A stretch of DNA of 64,000 bases, taken from Streptosporangium subroseum. GTDB taxonomy: Bacteria; Actinomycetota; Actinomycetes; Streptosporangiales; Streptosporangiaceae. Of the stretch, positions 17,506 to 26,304 are shown piece by piece (position 1 is the first letter of the stretch; every line of letters starts with the position of its first letter). The position numbers and the translations under genes are program-made. The notes under the pieces are model-generated. The model saw only the letters and a list, made by a program, of their open reading frames with translations, did not search any database and was not told the origin of the DNA. The stretch lies in NCBI RefSeq assembly GCF_900188345.1, contig NZ_FZOD01000007.1:62001-126000 (forward strand). The letters run 5' to 3'.

Positions 17506-18381
17506 TCAGCGCGGTGTGGCGGCGTCGAGCAGCTCCTGCAGGCGCAGGCCCCGGGCCGCGTTCAGCTCGCCCGAGCGGCCCGACCGCACGGCGGCGGCGA
17601 ATTCGGCGCGCAGGATGGGCCAGCATTCCTCATGGTCGATATCGGAGGTGTCGAAAACCAGTTCCCCGGCCGGGCCGAGCAGCTCGATCCGGGTGCGTGC
17701 CCGGGGCAGCAGGACGCTGCCCGAGAGGGACGCCTGGCTGACGGCGCCGTTCTCGTGCTCGCAGGTCAGCTCCACCCAGCGGCGGGGATCACCTGTCCCC
17801 CGGATGCCGGTGATGGGACCGATCGCGGCGTCCAGGAGGTCCAGCAGGTGCGGGCCGAGGTCGAGCAGCGCTCCCTGCTCCAACCGCCAGCCGGTGGCGA
17901 ACTCCCCTCCGAGGAAGGCACCGTGCAGGTAACACGAACGGGCACCGGTTATCTCCAGCTGTGCCGCCCGGCGCAGGAAGTCTCGCGTGGAGGGGTGGTA
18001 ACGCTTGGTCAGCACCATCTGCGAGACGACACCGGCGTCGGCGACGGCGTCCGCTACCGCACGCGCCGACGCGAGGTCGGGCCCCAGCGGCTTCTCCAGC
18101 AGCAGTGCCTTGCCCGCCTTGGCCGCACGCACGGCGAGCTCCGCCTGGACCGCCGGGGGCACGGCGAATGCGACGGCCTCACACCGGTCGAACAGCTCTT
18201 CCAGCGTGCCGGCGACAACCGTCCCGTACGGCTCGGCAACCTCCCGGGCCGCGGAGGCACGGCGCGCCCAGACAGCGGCGAGCCGTGTCTCCGGGCCTGC
18301 GGCCAGCATCCGGGCGTGCATGGTACGGGCCCACGGGCCGGCGCCGATCAGGCCGACCTCGACGGGCGTGGTGGTACTCAC
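17506..18381 (-). CDS. Gfo/Idh/MocA family oxidoreductase
   Basis: The 291-residue product starts at GTG 18381, overlapping the ROK stop by 4 bp (GTGA). It has an N-terminal Rossmann motif (GLIGAGPWA, residues 10-18), the family's catalytic-lysine motif EKPLG (Lys97) and the substrate-domain motif GPHLLD (His178, Asp181). These NAD(P)-dependent enzymes oxidise or reduce hydroxyl groups of sugars, inositols or glycosides. It is the last gene of the five-gene transporter operon, so it probably acts on the imported compound or its product. It is slightly shorter than typical members (330-390 residues) because the C-terminal sheet is compact. Confidence 0.9.
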   Translation of the reverse strand: MSTTTPVEVGLIGAGPWARTMHARMLAAGPETRLAAVWARRASAAREVAEPYGTVVAGTLEELFDRCEAVAFAVPPAVQAELAVRAAKAGKALLLEKPLGPDLASARAVADAVADAGVVSQMVLTKRYHPSTRDFLRRAAQLEITGARSCYLHGAFLGGEFATGWRLEQGALLDLGPHLLDLLDAAIGPITGIRGTGDPRRWVELTCEHENGAVSQASLSGSVLLPRARTRIELLGPAGELVFDTSDIDHEECWPILRAEFAAAVRSGRSGELNAARGLRLQELLDAATPR

Positions 18382-19598
18382 AGACTCTCTCCAGCGGGTA
18401 GGAGCGGTGGGCGGGCCGCCGCCAGGCGGGCGTCGGCCTGCTCGGGCGCGTACAGGTGCTCGACCACCATCGCGGTGGCCCCGGCGAGCGCGGCGCGGTT
18501 GCCGAGCTGCGAGGTGACGACCTGCAGGTTGCGCGTGGCCCGGGGCAGGGCGCGCTGGTACAGCAGTTCGCGCACCCCGGTGACGAAGTGGGTCTCGGCC
18601 AGATCTCCGGCGATCATCAGGACGCCGGGGTTGAGCAGGGTGACGACGGTGACGAGCACCTCCCCGCAGCGCCGACCGGCCTCGCGGGCCAGGCGCACCG
18701 CGTCGGGGTGGTCCGCGTCGAGGTAGGCGCGAACGTCCGCGCCGGACGTGGCGGGCACCCCGAGGGCGGCCAGCTGCCCGGCCAGTGCCCGGCCGCTGGC
18801 GATGGCGGCCAGGCAGCCGTAGGAGCCGCACATGCAGCGGACGTCAGGCTGGTCGCTGAGGCGGATATGGCCGAGGTCCCCGGCGCCGCCGTCAATGCCG
18901 CGGAAGACCCTGCCGTCGATGACAACCCCGGCTCCGATGCCGGTGGAGACCTTGACCAGCACGAACGCGGAACAGTCGGCGAACGAGTCGCGCTGCTCGC
19001 CCAGCCCCATCAGGTTGGCGTCGTTGTCGACCAGGACCGGGACGGCGGGGCCGGTGCCGGCGTGCCGGCCGAGAGACCGCTGCATCCGTTCGGGAACCGG
19101 GTATCCGTCCCAGCCGGGCATGATCGGCGGTCGCACGACCCTTCCCGACGACCAGTCGACGGGCCCGGGGAGCGACAGGCCCACCCCGCAGACCGCGGCC
19201 GGGGCGGTCCCGGACGCGGTCAGCAGGTCGGCGAACCAGAGGCCGAGCCGGTCGAGGACGAGCTCGGGGCCGTCCTCGATCAGCAGGTCCCCGGAGTGCT
19301 CGGCGAGGATGCCGCCGGCCAGGTCCAGGACGGCGGCGCGGGCGTACGTGGTGTCCAGGTCTGCGGCGAGGACCACGGCATGCCGGGTCTCGAACTCCAA
19401 CCGGGTGGAGGGGCGTCCTCCGGTCGGCTGGTTGCCGGGGACCTCGCGCAGCCAGCCGGCGGAGAAGAGCTGGTCCAGCCGCTGGCCGACGGTCGACCGG
19501 GAGAGTCCGGTGACGCGCTGGAGCTCGCCCCGGGTGCCCGCCTGCCCGGTGCGGATCAGTTCCAGGAGGTGGCCTGCGGTGTTCCAGGGCGTTGCCAT
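18378..19598 (-). CDS. ROK-family transcriptional regulator
   Basis: The 406-residue protein has an N-terminal winged helix (residues 1-65, GELQRVTGLSRSTVGQRLDQ) and a C-terminal ROK sugar-kinase-like domain. The ROK domain has the catalytic-type Asp193 in VDNDAN and a zinc site (His244, Cys255, Cys257, Cys262 in CMCGSYGC). The Glu that usually follows the last cysteine by two residues is Ala264, so sugar contact or catalysis may be altered, as expected for a repressor rather than a kinase. It lies between the permease genes and the Gfo/Idh gene and very likely regulates this divergent locus in response to the imported sugar. Confidence 0.9.
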   Translation of the reverse strand: MATPWNTAGHLLELIRTGQAGTRGELQRVTGLSRSTVGQRLDQLFSAGWLREVPGNQPTGGRPSTRLEFETRHAVVLAADLDTTYARAAVLDLAGGILAEHSGDLLIEDGPELVLDRLGLWFADLLTASGTAPAAVCGVGLSLPGPVDWSSGRVVRPPIMPGWDGYPVPERMQRSLGRHAGTGPAVPVLVDNDANLMGLGEQRDSFADCSAFVLVKVSTGIGAGVVIDGRVFRGIDGGAGDLGHIRLSDQPDVRCMCGSYGCLAAIASGRALAGQLAALGVPATSGADVRAYLDADHPDAVRLAREAGRRCGEVLVTVVTLLNPGVLMIAGDLAETHFVTGVRELLYQRALPRATRNLQVVTSQLGNRAALAGATAMVVEHLYAPEQADARLAAARPPLLPAGESL

Positions 19599-19618
19599 CC
19601 GGTGTGTCGCTCCTCGTC

Positions 19619-20485
19619 TCAGCTTTTGTCCGCGCCGCTGGTGAGGCCCTCGGTAAGGAGCCGTTCAGCGGCGTAGAAAAGAAGTACCACGGGGATCGTG
19701 AGGACGACTGATCCGGCCATGAGAATGGTCTTGGGAACCTCAATGCCGTTGGCCAGTTGCTGGAGACCCAGCGAAACAGTCCACTTACCGGGCTCGGCGG
19801 CGAGGAAGAGCAGGGCGAAGAGGAACTCGTTCCAAGCGATCATGAAGACGTACAGGCCGGTCGCCATGAGCGAGGGCGCGGCCAGCGGCAGCACGACCCG
19901 GCGCAGGGTCTGCAGCCGTGAGCAACCGTCCAGCGCCGCTGCCTCCTCGATGCTTCTGGGGATGGTGATGAAGTAGTTCTTCAGCATGTAGATGGAGACG
20001 GGCACGGTCTGTGCGATGTAGACGACGGCGAGCCCGACCAGGCTGCCCTGCAGACCTATCCGCGCGAACATCACGAACAGCGGGATCGCCAGGAGGGTGG
20101 CGGGAAAGAGGTAGACGGCGAGGAACACCGCGCTGACCTGACGTCCGCCGAAGAACCTCAACCGGCTGACGGCGTAGGCGCCGGGCACGGACGCCAGCAG
20201 GGTCATCGCCACGGTGGCGAGGGCGACGAGCGCGGAGTTGCCGAGCATCCCCAGGAATCCCTGGCCGCCGTCGTCGACCGACTGGAGGACGTTCTGGTAC
20301 GTGCTGAACGTGAGCTCGGAGAAGCCCACCCACAGCCGGCCCGGGTCGAGCAGCAGCTGGTCGATGGGCTTCACCGACAGCAGCAGCATGTAGTAGAAGG
20401 GGAAGAGGGTGATGACCGCGAGAAAGGCGATCACGACCCACTGCAGGACGCCGAAAATCCTCTTCTCGACCTGTGCGCGGCTCAT
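19619..20485 (-). CDS. Carbohydrate ABC transporter permease (MalG type)
   Basis: The 288-residue inner-membrane protein has six predicted transmembrane segments and the EAA loop contacting the ATPase (EEAAALDGCSRLQTLRRVVLPLA). It belongs to the CUT1/MalG family. The ATG at 20485 overlaps the stop of the first permease by 4 bp, so the longer open frame upstream is not used. It pairs with the next two genes as a binding-protein-dependent sugar importer. No ATPase gene is present; such systems usually share a common MsiK-type ATPase encoded elsewhere. Confidence 0.93.
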   Translation of the reverse strand: MSRAQVEKRIFGVLQWVVIAFLAVITLFPFYYMLLLSVKPIDQLLLDPGRLWVGFSELTFSTYQNVLQSVDDGGQGFLGMLGNSALVALATVAMTLLASVPGAYAVSRLRFFGGRQVSAVFLAVYLFPATLLAIPLFVMFARIGLQGSLVGLAVVYIAQTVPVSIYMLKNYFITIPRSIEEAAALDGCSRLQTLRRVVLPLAAPSLMATGLYVFMIAWNEFLFALLFLAAEPGKWTVSLGLQQLANGIEVPKTILMAGSVVLTIPVVLLFYAAERLLTEGLTSGADKS

Positions 20486-21495
20486 GACGCCTCCTCCTGG
20501 ACCCTCTTGGCGAAGAACTTGAAGTAGACGCCGAGCAGCACGGCGAGGATGAGCGCGAGGACCAGTGCCTGTGCGGCTGCCGCGCCCACGTCGTAGCGGG
20601 CGGTGAGGAAGTCGTAGACCCGCACGGCGACGACGTCGGTGCCGGAGCCGCCGCCGGTGAGGAGATAGACGTCGTCGAACTTGTTGAACGTCATGATGAA
20701 CCGGAGCACCGACAGCAGCGCGATCACCGGCATCAGCTGGGGCAGCACGATGTGGCGGAAGCGCTGGGTGTGCGTGGCGCCGTCCACCGTGGCGGCCTCC
20801 TCCAGCCCGGCGGGGACGGCCTGGAGCCGGGCGAGCAGGAAGAGGAAGGCGAACGGGAAGTAGCGCCAGATCTCGAAGGCGATGACGGTGAGCAGGGCGA
20901 GCGGCAGATGCACGTGCCAGCCGAGGAGGGAGATCTCCTGGGAGCGGGTCGACAGGAAGGCGATCGGCTTGTCCCAGCCGAGCAGCTTGCCGCCCCACTC
21001 GTTGACGATGCCGAACTGCGGGCTTAGGGCGATCTCCCAGACGAACGTGACGGCCACCACGGGCGCGACGTAGGGCAGCAGCATCGAGCCGCGCAGCAGG
21101 GCCCGTCCGCGGAAGGGGCGGCGCAGGGCGAGGGCGGCGACCAGCCCGAGGGCGATCGAGCCGACGGTGCTACCCGCGGTGTAGACCAGGGTGGTCCACA
21201 GCGAGGTCCAGAAGCCGGGTGAGGTGAAGACCTCGGTGAAGTTCTCCCAGGTCCAGTTGGACAGGAAGCTCATGCTCTGGATGTCGACCAGCCGCGCGTG
21301 CTGGAAGGCGAGCAGCACGGTCCAGGCGATGGGCAGGATGACGACGACCAGGACCACGAGCGCGGTGGGAGACACGAAGGCCAGCCCGGTTCGGTTCTCG
21401 CGCTGGGCCAGGGTGGGGGTTCGGCCCTGGCGGGCCTTGCGCCCCGGGCTGGGCGCGGGGGATTGGCGCTGCTCGGCGCCTTGTACGGTGCTCAT
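20482..21495 (-). CDS. Carbohydrate ABC transporter permease (MalF type)
   Basis: The 337-residue product has a Ser/Arg/Lys-rich cytoplasmic N-terminus, six transmembrane segments and an EAA loop (EEAATVDGATHTQRFRHIVLPQL). It is a CUT1/MalF-family subunit. It sits 34 bp downstream of the solute-binding protein gene and overlaps the second permease by 4 bp, the usual order for these importers. The substrate is set by the binding protein and is unknown. Confidence 0.93.
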   Translation of the reverse strand: MSTVQGAEQRQSPAPSPGRKARQGRTPTLAQRENRTGLAFVSPTALVVLVVVILPIAWTVLLAFQHARLVDIQSMSFLSNWTWENFTEVFTSPGFWTSLWTTLVYTAGSTVGSIALGLVAALALRRPFRGRALLRGSMLLPYVAPVVAVTFVWEIALSPQFGIVNEWGGKLLGWDKPIAFLSTRSQEISLLGWHVHLPLALLTVIAFEIWRYFPFAFLFLLARLQAVPAGLEEAATVDGATHTQRFRHIVLPQLMPVIALLSVLRFIMTFNKFDDVYLLTGGGSGTDVVAVRVYDFLTARYDVGAAAAQALVLALILAVLLGVYFKFFAKRVQEEAS

Positions 21496-21529
21496 CGTGG
21501 GTTCCTAGGGAGACAGGGCCGGGGGCGGC

Positions 21530-22924
21530 TCACTGGAGGGACTTCTGCAGAGCCGTGACTTCCTCGGCGGCTTCCCTGGCGGCCTGCTCGGGGGAGCTCT
21601 GACCGGCGGTCATGGCGCCGACCGCCTTTGGGATGGGCAGTTCGCCGATCGTCGCGCCGACCAGCGCGCCCTGACCCTCGGTGATGCCCCAGCGCTGCAT
21701 GTTGCTGACGCCGGCGGCGAGTTCGTCGAGCAGTGTGGCGGAGTAGACGGACTGCAGGGGCTTCTTCGTATCGACGCCGATGTCGCTGGCGCGCCAGGCC
21801 TCGCGGTACTTGTCGGGGTCGGTGGCCGTGCCGTTGCGGACCGGGATCTTGCCCTCGGCGGCCATGCCGAACCAACCCTCGTACCCGGTGCTCATCATGT
21901 ATTCGACGAACTTCTCCGAGGCCCCGGTCTCGGCGGCCCGGGTGATCATCCAGGAGGCGATCTCCCCGAACTGTGCGGGCTTGGCGGCGCCCGGACCCTT
22001 CAGGGCCGTGACGATCCCGCTGTTGTCCGAGAGATACTGCGGGTTCTTGGCGCACTGCGCACAGCTGGGCAGGGCATCGGCGCGCAGGCCCGCCAGCTCG
22101 TCCAGCAGGAAGGTGGACCAGACGATCATCGAGGAGCGGCCGGCGAAGTAGGTGGCGCGGGTCGAGTCCACGCTCTGGGTGCCGGCGGCCCCGTAGTCGG
22201 CTGCGAGTTGATCGTAGGTGGTGAAGGCCTGCCGGCACTGGGGGCTGTCGAGGGCGACCTTGCCGTCGGAACCGACAAGCCGGCAGTCGTTGGCGAGCGC
22301 CAGGTCCTCGAAGCTCTGCTGGGTGAAGACGTCACTCGGGTCGGTGGCGAGTGACATGCCGCTGATGCCGCCGCGGTTGAGGGACTTGGCGGCCTGGAGC
22401 ATGGCGGCGTAGGAGTCGGGGGCGGCGAGTCCCGCATCGGCGAACAGGTCCTTGCGGTAGACGAGGATCTGCATCCAGGCGTCGCTGGGAACGCCGAGAT
22501 GGATGGTCCCGTCGCTGGTCAGCCCCAGGGCGTTGCCGTTGAAGGTGCCGATGCCGAGGTTGTCGACGACCTTGCCCGTGGCCGCGGTGTCGAGCAGCCC
22601 GTTGGTGTACATCTGCCAGGCCGGGGCGAGCGGGACACCACCGATGACGTCGGGGAGGGTCCCGGCGGCGGCCGCGGACATCATCAGCTGCGGCAGCTGG
22701 CCTTCGTCGACCCCGACCAGCTTCACCTGGACACCGGTCTCCTTCTCGAAGGCCGTGACGATCTTCTTGGTCGCCTCCATGCGCGGAGTGAGATTCTCCA
22801 GACTCCAGACCGTGATCTTGTTGTCCGGGCTGCTCTTCCCCTGCGCGGCGCAGCCGGACATCAGCCCGACCCCCAGCGTGGCGGCCAAGCCGGCCGCCAG
22901 CGCCCTCGACCTTCGGGACCACAT
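21530..22924 (-). CDS. Extracellular sugar-binding lipoprotein of the ABC importer
   Basis: The 464-residue lipoprotein has a signal peptide ending in a lipobox (GLMSGC, Cys25) and a family-1 solute-binding fold (ITVWSLENLTPRMEATKKIV, then a hinge and the ARGSSMIVWSTF-type region). It captures the carbohydrate outside the membrane and delivers it to the two permeases. As first gene of the minus-strand arm, its promoter lies in the 157-bp divergent region. Family-1 binding proteins take mono- to oligosaccharides; the actual ligand cannot be deduced. Confidence 0.9.
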   Translation of the reverse strand: MWSRRSRALAAGLAATLGVGLMSGCAAQGKSSPDNKITVWSLENLTPRMEATKKIVTAFEKETGVQVKLVGVDEGQLPQLMMSAAAAGTLPDVIGGVPLAPAWQMYTNGLLDTAATGKVVDNLGIGTFNGNALGLTSDGTIHLGVPSDAWMQILVYRKDLFADAGLAAPDSYAAMLQAAKSLNRGGISGMSLATDPSDVFTQQSFEDLALANDCRLVGSDGKVALDSPQCRQAFTTYDQLAADYGAAGTQSVDSTRATYFAGRSSMIVWSTFLLDELAGLRADALPSCAQCAKNPQYLSDNSGIVTALKGPGAAKPAQFGEIASWMITRAAETGASEKFVEYMMSTGYEGWFGMAAEGKIPVRNGTATDPDKYREAWRASDIGVDTKKPLQSVYSATLLDELAAGVSNMQRWGITEGQGALVGATIGELPIPKAVGAMTAGQSSPEQAAREAAEEVTALQKSLQ

Positions 22925-23081
22925 GCGTATGAACCGTCCTCACTGCCGCCTTGTGTTACGTACGTGTTGCATCAGAACACCACTTTTGCGTAATGGCAAG
23001 ACCTAAGCCTAGGATGCATTAGACATAAACCAGGCCGATTTGCTTAACAGTCCGCCATAAACAATCTTCCGGAGTCCTCCT
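22925..23081. promoter_or_regulatory. Divergent promoter region of the nine-gene sugar locus
   Basis: This 157-bp, AT-richer region drives both arms. On the plus strand TTGCGT (22986-22991), an 18-nt spacer and TAGGAT (23010-23015) form a plausible vegetative promoter with about 60 nt of leader. On the minus strand TTGCCA, a 17-nt spacer and TCTGAT are a weaker candidate. The ROK repressor probably binds here, but I find no long perfect dyad apart from the short CCTAGG core. Confidence 0.45.
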
Positions 23082-24128
23082 GTGGAACGCGTCGTCCAGT
23101 TCACCGGCCCCCGCCAGGTGGAGGTCGCCACCGGCGAATCCGCCCCTCTGCCACCCGGTCACCTACGCGTCCGGACCCGGTACTCCGGCATCTCCGCGGG
23201 CACCGAACTCACCGCCTACCGGGGGACCAACCCCTACCTGACCCGCACCTGGGACCCCGAGGCGCGGCTCTTCCGTGACGGCGGGCCCGGCATCTCGTAC
23301 CCGGTGGTGGGCTGGGGATACTCCGAGGTCGGTGAGGTCCGCGAGGTCTCCCCGGAACTCGCGGGCACCCCCGGGATGCCCAAGCCCGGGGAACTGGTGT
23401 GGGGCATCTGGGGGCACCGCAGCGAGGGCATCGTCCCCGCCGAGAGAATGATCGGCCACCGGCTTCCCGAAGGGCTGGCCCCGCTCGCCGGCTCCTTCGC
23501 CCGGGTCGGGGCCATCGCGTACAACGCCGTACTCGCCGGCGACATCCACCTCGGCGAGGACGTCGCCGTCTTCGGCCAGGGCGTGATCGGCCTGCTCACC
23601 ACCCGGCTGGCACAACTGAGCGGCGCCCGCGTCACCGCCGTCGACGCACTCGACTCCCGGCTCGCCAGAGCGGTGGAGTACGGCGCCGTCCGTACCCTGA
23701 ACGCGCGCACCGACGCCGTCGCGGAGCGGATCCGCGAGGCCACCGACGGGCGCGGCGCCGACGTCGCCGTCGAGATCAGCGGCGCCTACCCTGCCCTGCA
23801 CGAAGCCCTGCGCTCGGTGGCCGTGGGCGGCCGGATCGTCGCCTCGAGCTTCTACCAGGGCGACGGTGTGGGCCTGCGGCTCGGCGACGAGTTCCATCAC
23901 AACCGCGTGCAGCTCGTCAGCTCCCAGATCGGCGGGGTCCCGCCGCAGCTCGCCGGGCGCTGGAGCGTGGACCGACTCCAGCAGACCTTCCTGCGGCTCG
24001 TCGCCGACGGCCTCGTCGACGTGAAATCCCTGGTGAGCCATGTCGTACCAATCGCCGACGCGGCCGAGGCCTACGTCCTTCTGGATGAGCGTCCCGCTGA
24101 CGCCCTCCAGGTCGTGCTGGAATTCTGA
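23082..24128 (+). CDS. MDR-family (zinc alcohol dehydrogenase-like) oxidoreductase
   Basis: The 348-residue product has the medium-chain dehydrogenase layout: a GroES-like N-terminal half (GISAGTELTAYRG) and a Rossmann half (VAVFGQGVIGLLTTRLAQ, residues of about 160-180). The position where zinc enzymes carry the catalytic cysteine (GICGTD) reads GISAGTE, and no structural four-cysteine zinc loop is present. It is probably a zinc-independent MDR or uses another metal arrangement. The start is GTG at 23082 with GGAG upstream. It is first in the four-gene catabolic arm, 14 bp before the isomerase gene, so oxidation of a sugar or glycoside is likely. Confidence 0.85.
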   Translation: MERVVQFTGPRQVEVATGESAPLPPGHLRVRTRYSGISAGTELTAYRGTNPYLTRTWDPEARLFRDGGPGISYPVVGWGYSEVGEVREVSPELAGTPGMPKPGELVWGIWGHRSEGIVPAERMIGHRLPEGLAPLAGSFARVGAIAYNAVLAGDIHLGEDVAVFGQGVIGLLTTRLAQLSGARVTAVDALDSRLARAVEYGAVRTLNARTDAVAERIREATDGRGADVAVEISGAYPALHEALRSVAVGGRIVASSFYQGDGVGLRLGDEFHHNRVQLVSSQIGGVPPQLAGRWSVDRLQQTFLRLVADGLVDVKSLVSHVVPIADAAEAYVLLDERPADALQVVLEF

Positions 24129-24142
24129 GAGGGCTGACGACC

Positions 24143-24943
24143 ATGTTCAAGACCGCCTGCCAAGAGCAGCTGCTTCCCGGCGAGACCCTCCAGGAGAAGT
24201 GGGAGTTCGCACAGAGCGCCGGCTACGACGCCATCGAACTGCGCGCCAAGGGCGACTTCCATTTCCGCGACCGGCTGCCCGAACTGCGCAAAGCCCTCGC
24301 CGATGGCGTCGTCATGCCGACGGTGTGCGTGGACATGCTGCACTTCTTCGGCGCCTTCGACGACGACCTGCGCCGCGACGCCGTCGAGCAGATGAAGTCC
24401 CAGCTGTCCGTCATCGGCGAGCTCGGCGGACTCGGCGCCCAGACCCCCGCCTCCTACGGCATGTTCTCGCGCCGGCTGCCACCGTTCGAGCCGCCGCGCG
24501 GCGAGGAGCAGGATCGCGAGGTGCTGCTGGAAGGACTCACCGAGCTGGGCGAACACGCCCGCTCCGAGGGTGTCGCGCTTTTCCTCGAGCCACTCAACCG
24601 CTACGAGGATCACATGGTCAACCGGCTGGAGCAGGCCGCCGACCTGATCCGCGCCGTCGGCCTGGACTCGGTCCGCATCGGCATCGACAGCTACCACATG
24701 AACATCGAGGAGGCCGACCCCGGGGCCGCCATCCTCGCCGCCGCGCCCCTGATCGGCCACGCCCAGGTCAGCGACTCCAACCGCTTCCAGCCCGGAGCCG
24801 GCCACCTCGACTGGCCCGCCTGGCTGGGCGCGCTGAACGCCATCGGCTACGACGGCTACCTGGCCGTCGAGTGCCGGCTCTCCGGGGACCCGGCCCAGGC
24901 CGTGCGCTCGATCCCGTCCCTCCTTCACCGAGCCGCCGGATGA
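24143..24943 (+). CDS. Sugar phosphate isomerase/epimerase-family TIM barrel
   Basis: The 266-residue product belongs to the xylose-isomerase-like TIM-barrel (AP endonuclease 2) superfamily. Conserved acidic and histidine residues that would bind the divalent metal are visible: Glu149 (FLEPLNRYE), Asp182 and His185 (GIDSYHM), His206 and Glu243 (AVECRLSG). The family includes hydroxypyruvate isomerase, ketose 3-epimerases, inosose dehydratases and, in some oxidoreductase-linked operons, enzymes that eliminate the aglycone from 3-keto-glycosides. Its place between an oxidoreductase and two glycosidases fits an isomerase or lyase acting on an oxidised sugar. The exact reaction is open. Confidence 0.85.
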   Translation: MFKTACQEQLLPGETLQEKWEFAQSAGYDAIELRAKGDFHFRDRLPELRKALADGVVMPTVCVDMLHFFGAFDDDLRRDAVEQMKSQLSVIGELGGLGAQTPASYGMFSRRLPPFEPPRGEEQDREVLLEGLTELGEHARSEGVALFLEPLNRYEDHMVNRLEQAADLIRAVGLDSVRIGIDSYHMNIEEADPGAAILAAAPLIGHAQVSDSNRFQPGAGHLDWPAWLGALNAIGYDGYLAVECRLSGDPAQAVRSIPSLLHRAAG

Positions 24944-26304
24944 TCACGGTCCCCGAAGCGGCCGTGCCAACCCCTGACGCCGGCCGCCGGGCACACCTGC
25001 GCCAAGCCGCCACCCATGTCCTCTTCGACAACTGGACCGGGGCGGCGACCGTTCCCTCGCGTGCCCTGTACCCGCACCAGTGGAGCTGGGACTCGGCCTT
25101 CATCGCCATCGGGTTGCGCCACATCGCCCCGCGCCGGGCCCAGCGCGAACTGGAGACGCTGCTGGGCGCGCAGTGGGGGGACGGCCGGATCCCGCACATC
25201 GCCTTCAACCCGTCCGTACCGCTCGGCGCCTATTTCCCCAGCCCCGACTTCTGGCGCTCCTCCACCGCCGGCCGGAACGCCGGGGCGCCCTCCACCACCC
25301 AGACCTCCGGGATCGTCCAGCCGCCTGTCCACGCCCTGGCAGCCTGGCAGGTGCACCTCGCGGATCCCGCCGAGTCGCGCCGCCGCGGCTTCCTGCCACG
25401 CGTGTACCCCCGGCTCGCCGCCTGGCACCGTTACCTGTCCACCTCCAGGGACCTGGCCGGCGGCTCACTGGCCGCGGTGGTACACCCCTGGGAGCCGGGG
25501 CTGGACAACAGCCCGTGCTGGGACGAGGCCCTGGCCCGGGTGGAACCCGCACCGCGGCGGTCCTTCCGCCGGGCCGACCTCGACCACAGCTCCGCCGCGG
25601 ACCGGCCCACCGACCTGGACTACGCGCGGTACGTGCGCCTGGCCACGACCTACCGCGACCACGCCTACGACGACGCGCGCACCCCGCACGCCTTCGCCAT
25701 CGAGGACCCCTCCTTCAACGCGCTGCTCATCGCGTCCGAACACGCGCTCGCCGCGATCGCCCGAACGGTCGGCGCGGACGCGGGGGCGCACCTGCGGCGG
25801 GCCGAGGCGACGACCGCCGCCCTGATCGACCGGTTGTGGGACCCGGCCGGAGGCATCTTCCTCGCCCGTGACCTGGTGACCGGCGAACCCATCGCCGGGC
25901 ACAGCGTGTCCGGGCTCGTCCCCCTGATCATCCCCGGCCTGCCGCAGGACATCGCGTCGGCCCTGGCAGGAACCGCCCACGGCCCCCGTTTCCGCCTGGG
26001 ACAGGTGCATCTCGTGCCCAGCTACGACCTGACGGCGAAGGAGTTCGACGCCAACCGCTACTGGCGCGGGCCCAGCTGGTTCAACACGGCCTGGCTGATC
26101 CACCACGGCCTCGTGCGGCACGGCGAAGCCGGAGCCGCCGGCCGGCTGCGCGCACAGTTCCTGACCGCGGCGTACCACTCGGAGTTCGCCGAGTACCTGG
26201 AGCCGTACACGGGAGAGGGACGCGGCATCCGGCGCTTCAGCTGGACCGCCGCTCTGGCACTGGACCTGCTCCACGCATGCGACGAAGAGGACTCCGCCCG
26301 ATGA
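24940..26304 (+). CDS. MGH1-like glycoside hydrolase (GH63-type alpha/alpha barrel)
   Basis: The ATG at 24940 overlaps the stop of the isomerase gene (ATGA), giving 454 residues. The protein is an (alpha/alpha)6-barrel glycosidase of the GH63/glucosylglycerate-hydrolase type. It carries WSWDSAF (residues 48-54), the acid-type segment HPWEPGLDNSPCWD (Asp189, Asp195), RYWRGPSWFNTAW and a C-terminal EYLEPYTGEG segment with Glu418. The overall length and the position of the C-terminal Glu are close to those of mycobacterial glucosylglycerate hydrolase. It is cytoplasmic, with no signal peptide, so it acts on an imported alpha-glucoside. Substrate identity is inference. Confidence 0.85.
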   Translation: MITVPEAAVPTPDAGRRAHLRQAATHVLFDNWTGAATVPSRALYPHQWSWDSAFIAIGLRHIAPRRAQRELETLLGAQWGDGRIPHIAFNPSVPLGAYFPSPDFWRSSTAGRNAGAPSTTQTSGIVQPPVHALAAWQVHLADPAESRRRGFLPRVYPRLAAWHRYLSTSRDLAGGSLAAVVHPWEPGLDNSPCWDEALARVEPAPRRSFRRADLDHSSAADRPTDLDYARYVRLATTYRDHAYDDARTPHAFAIEDPSFNALLIASEHALAAIARTVGADAGAHLRRAEATTAALIDRLWDPAGGIFLARDLVTGEPIAGHSVSGLVPLIIPGLPQDIASALAGTAHGPRFRLGQVHLVPSYDLTAKEFDANRYWRGPSWFNTAWLIHHGLVRHGEAGAAGRLRAQFLTAAYHSEFAEYLEPYTGEGRGIRRFSWTAALALDLLHACDEEDSAR

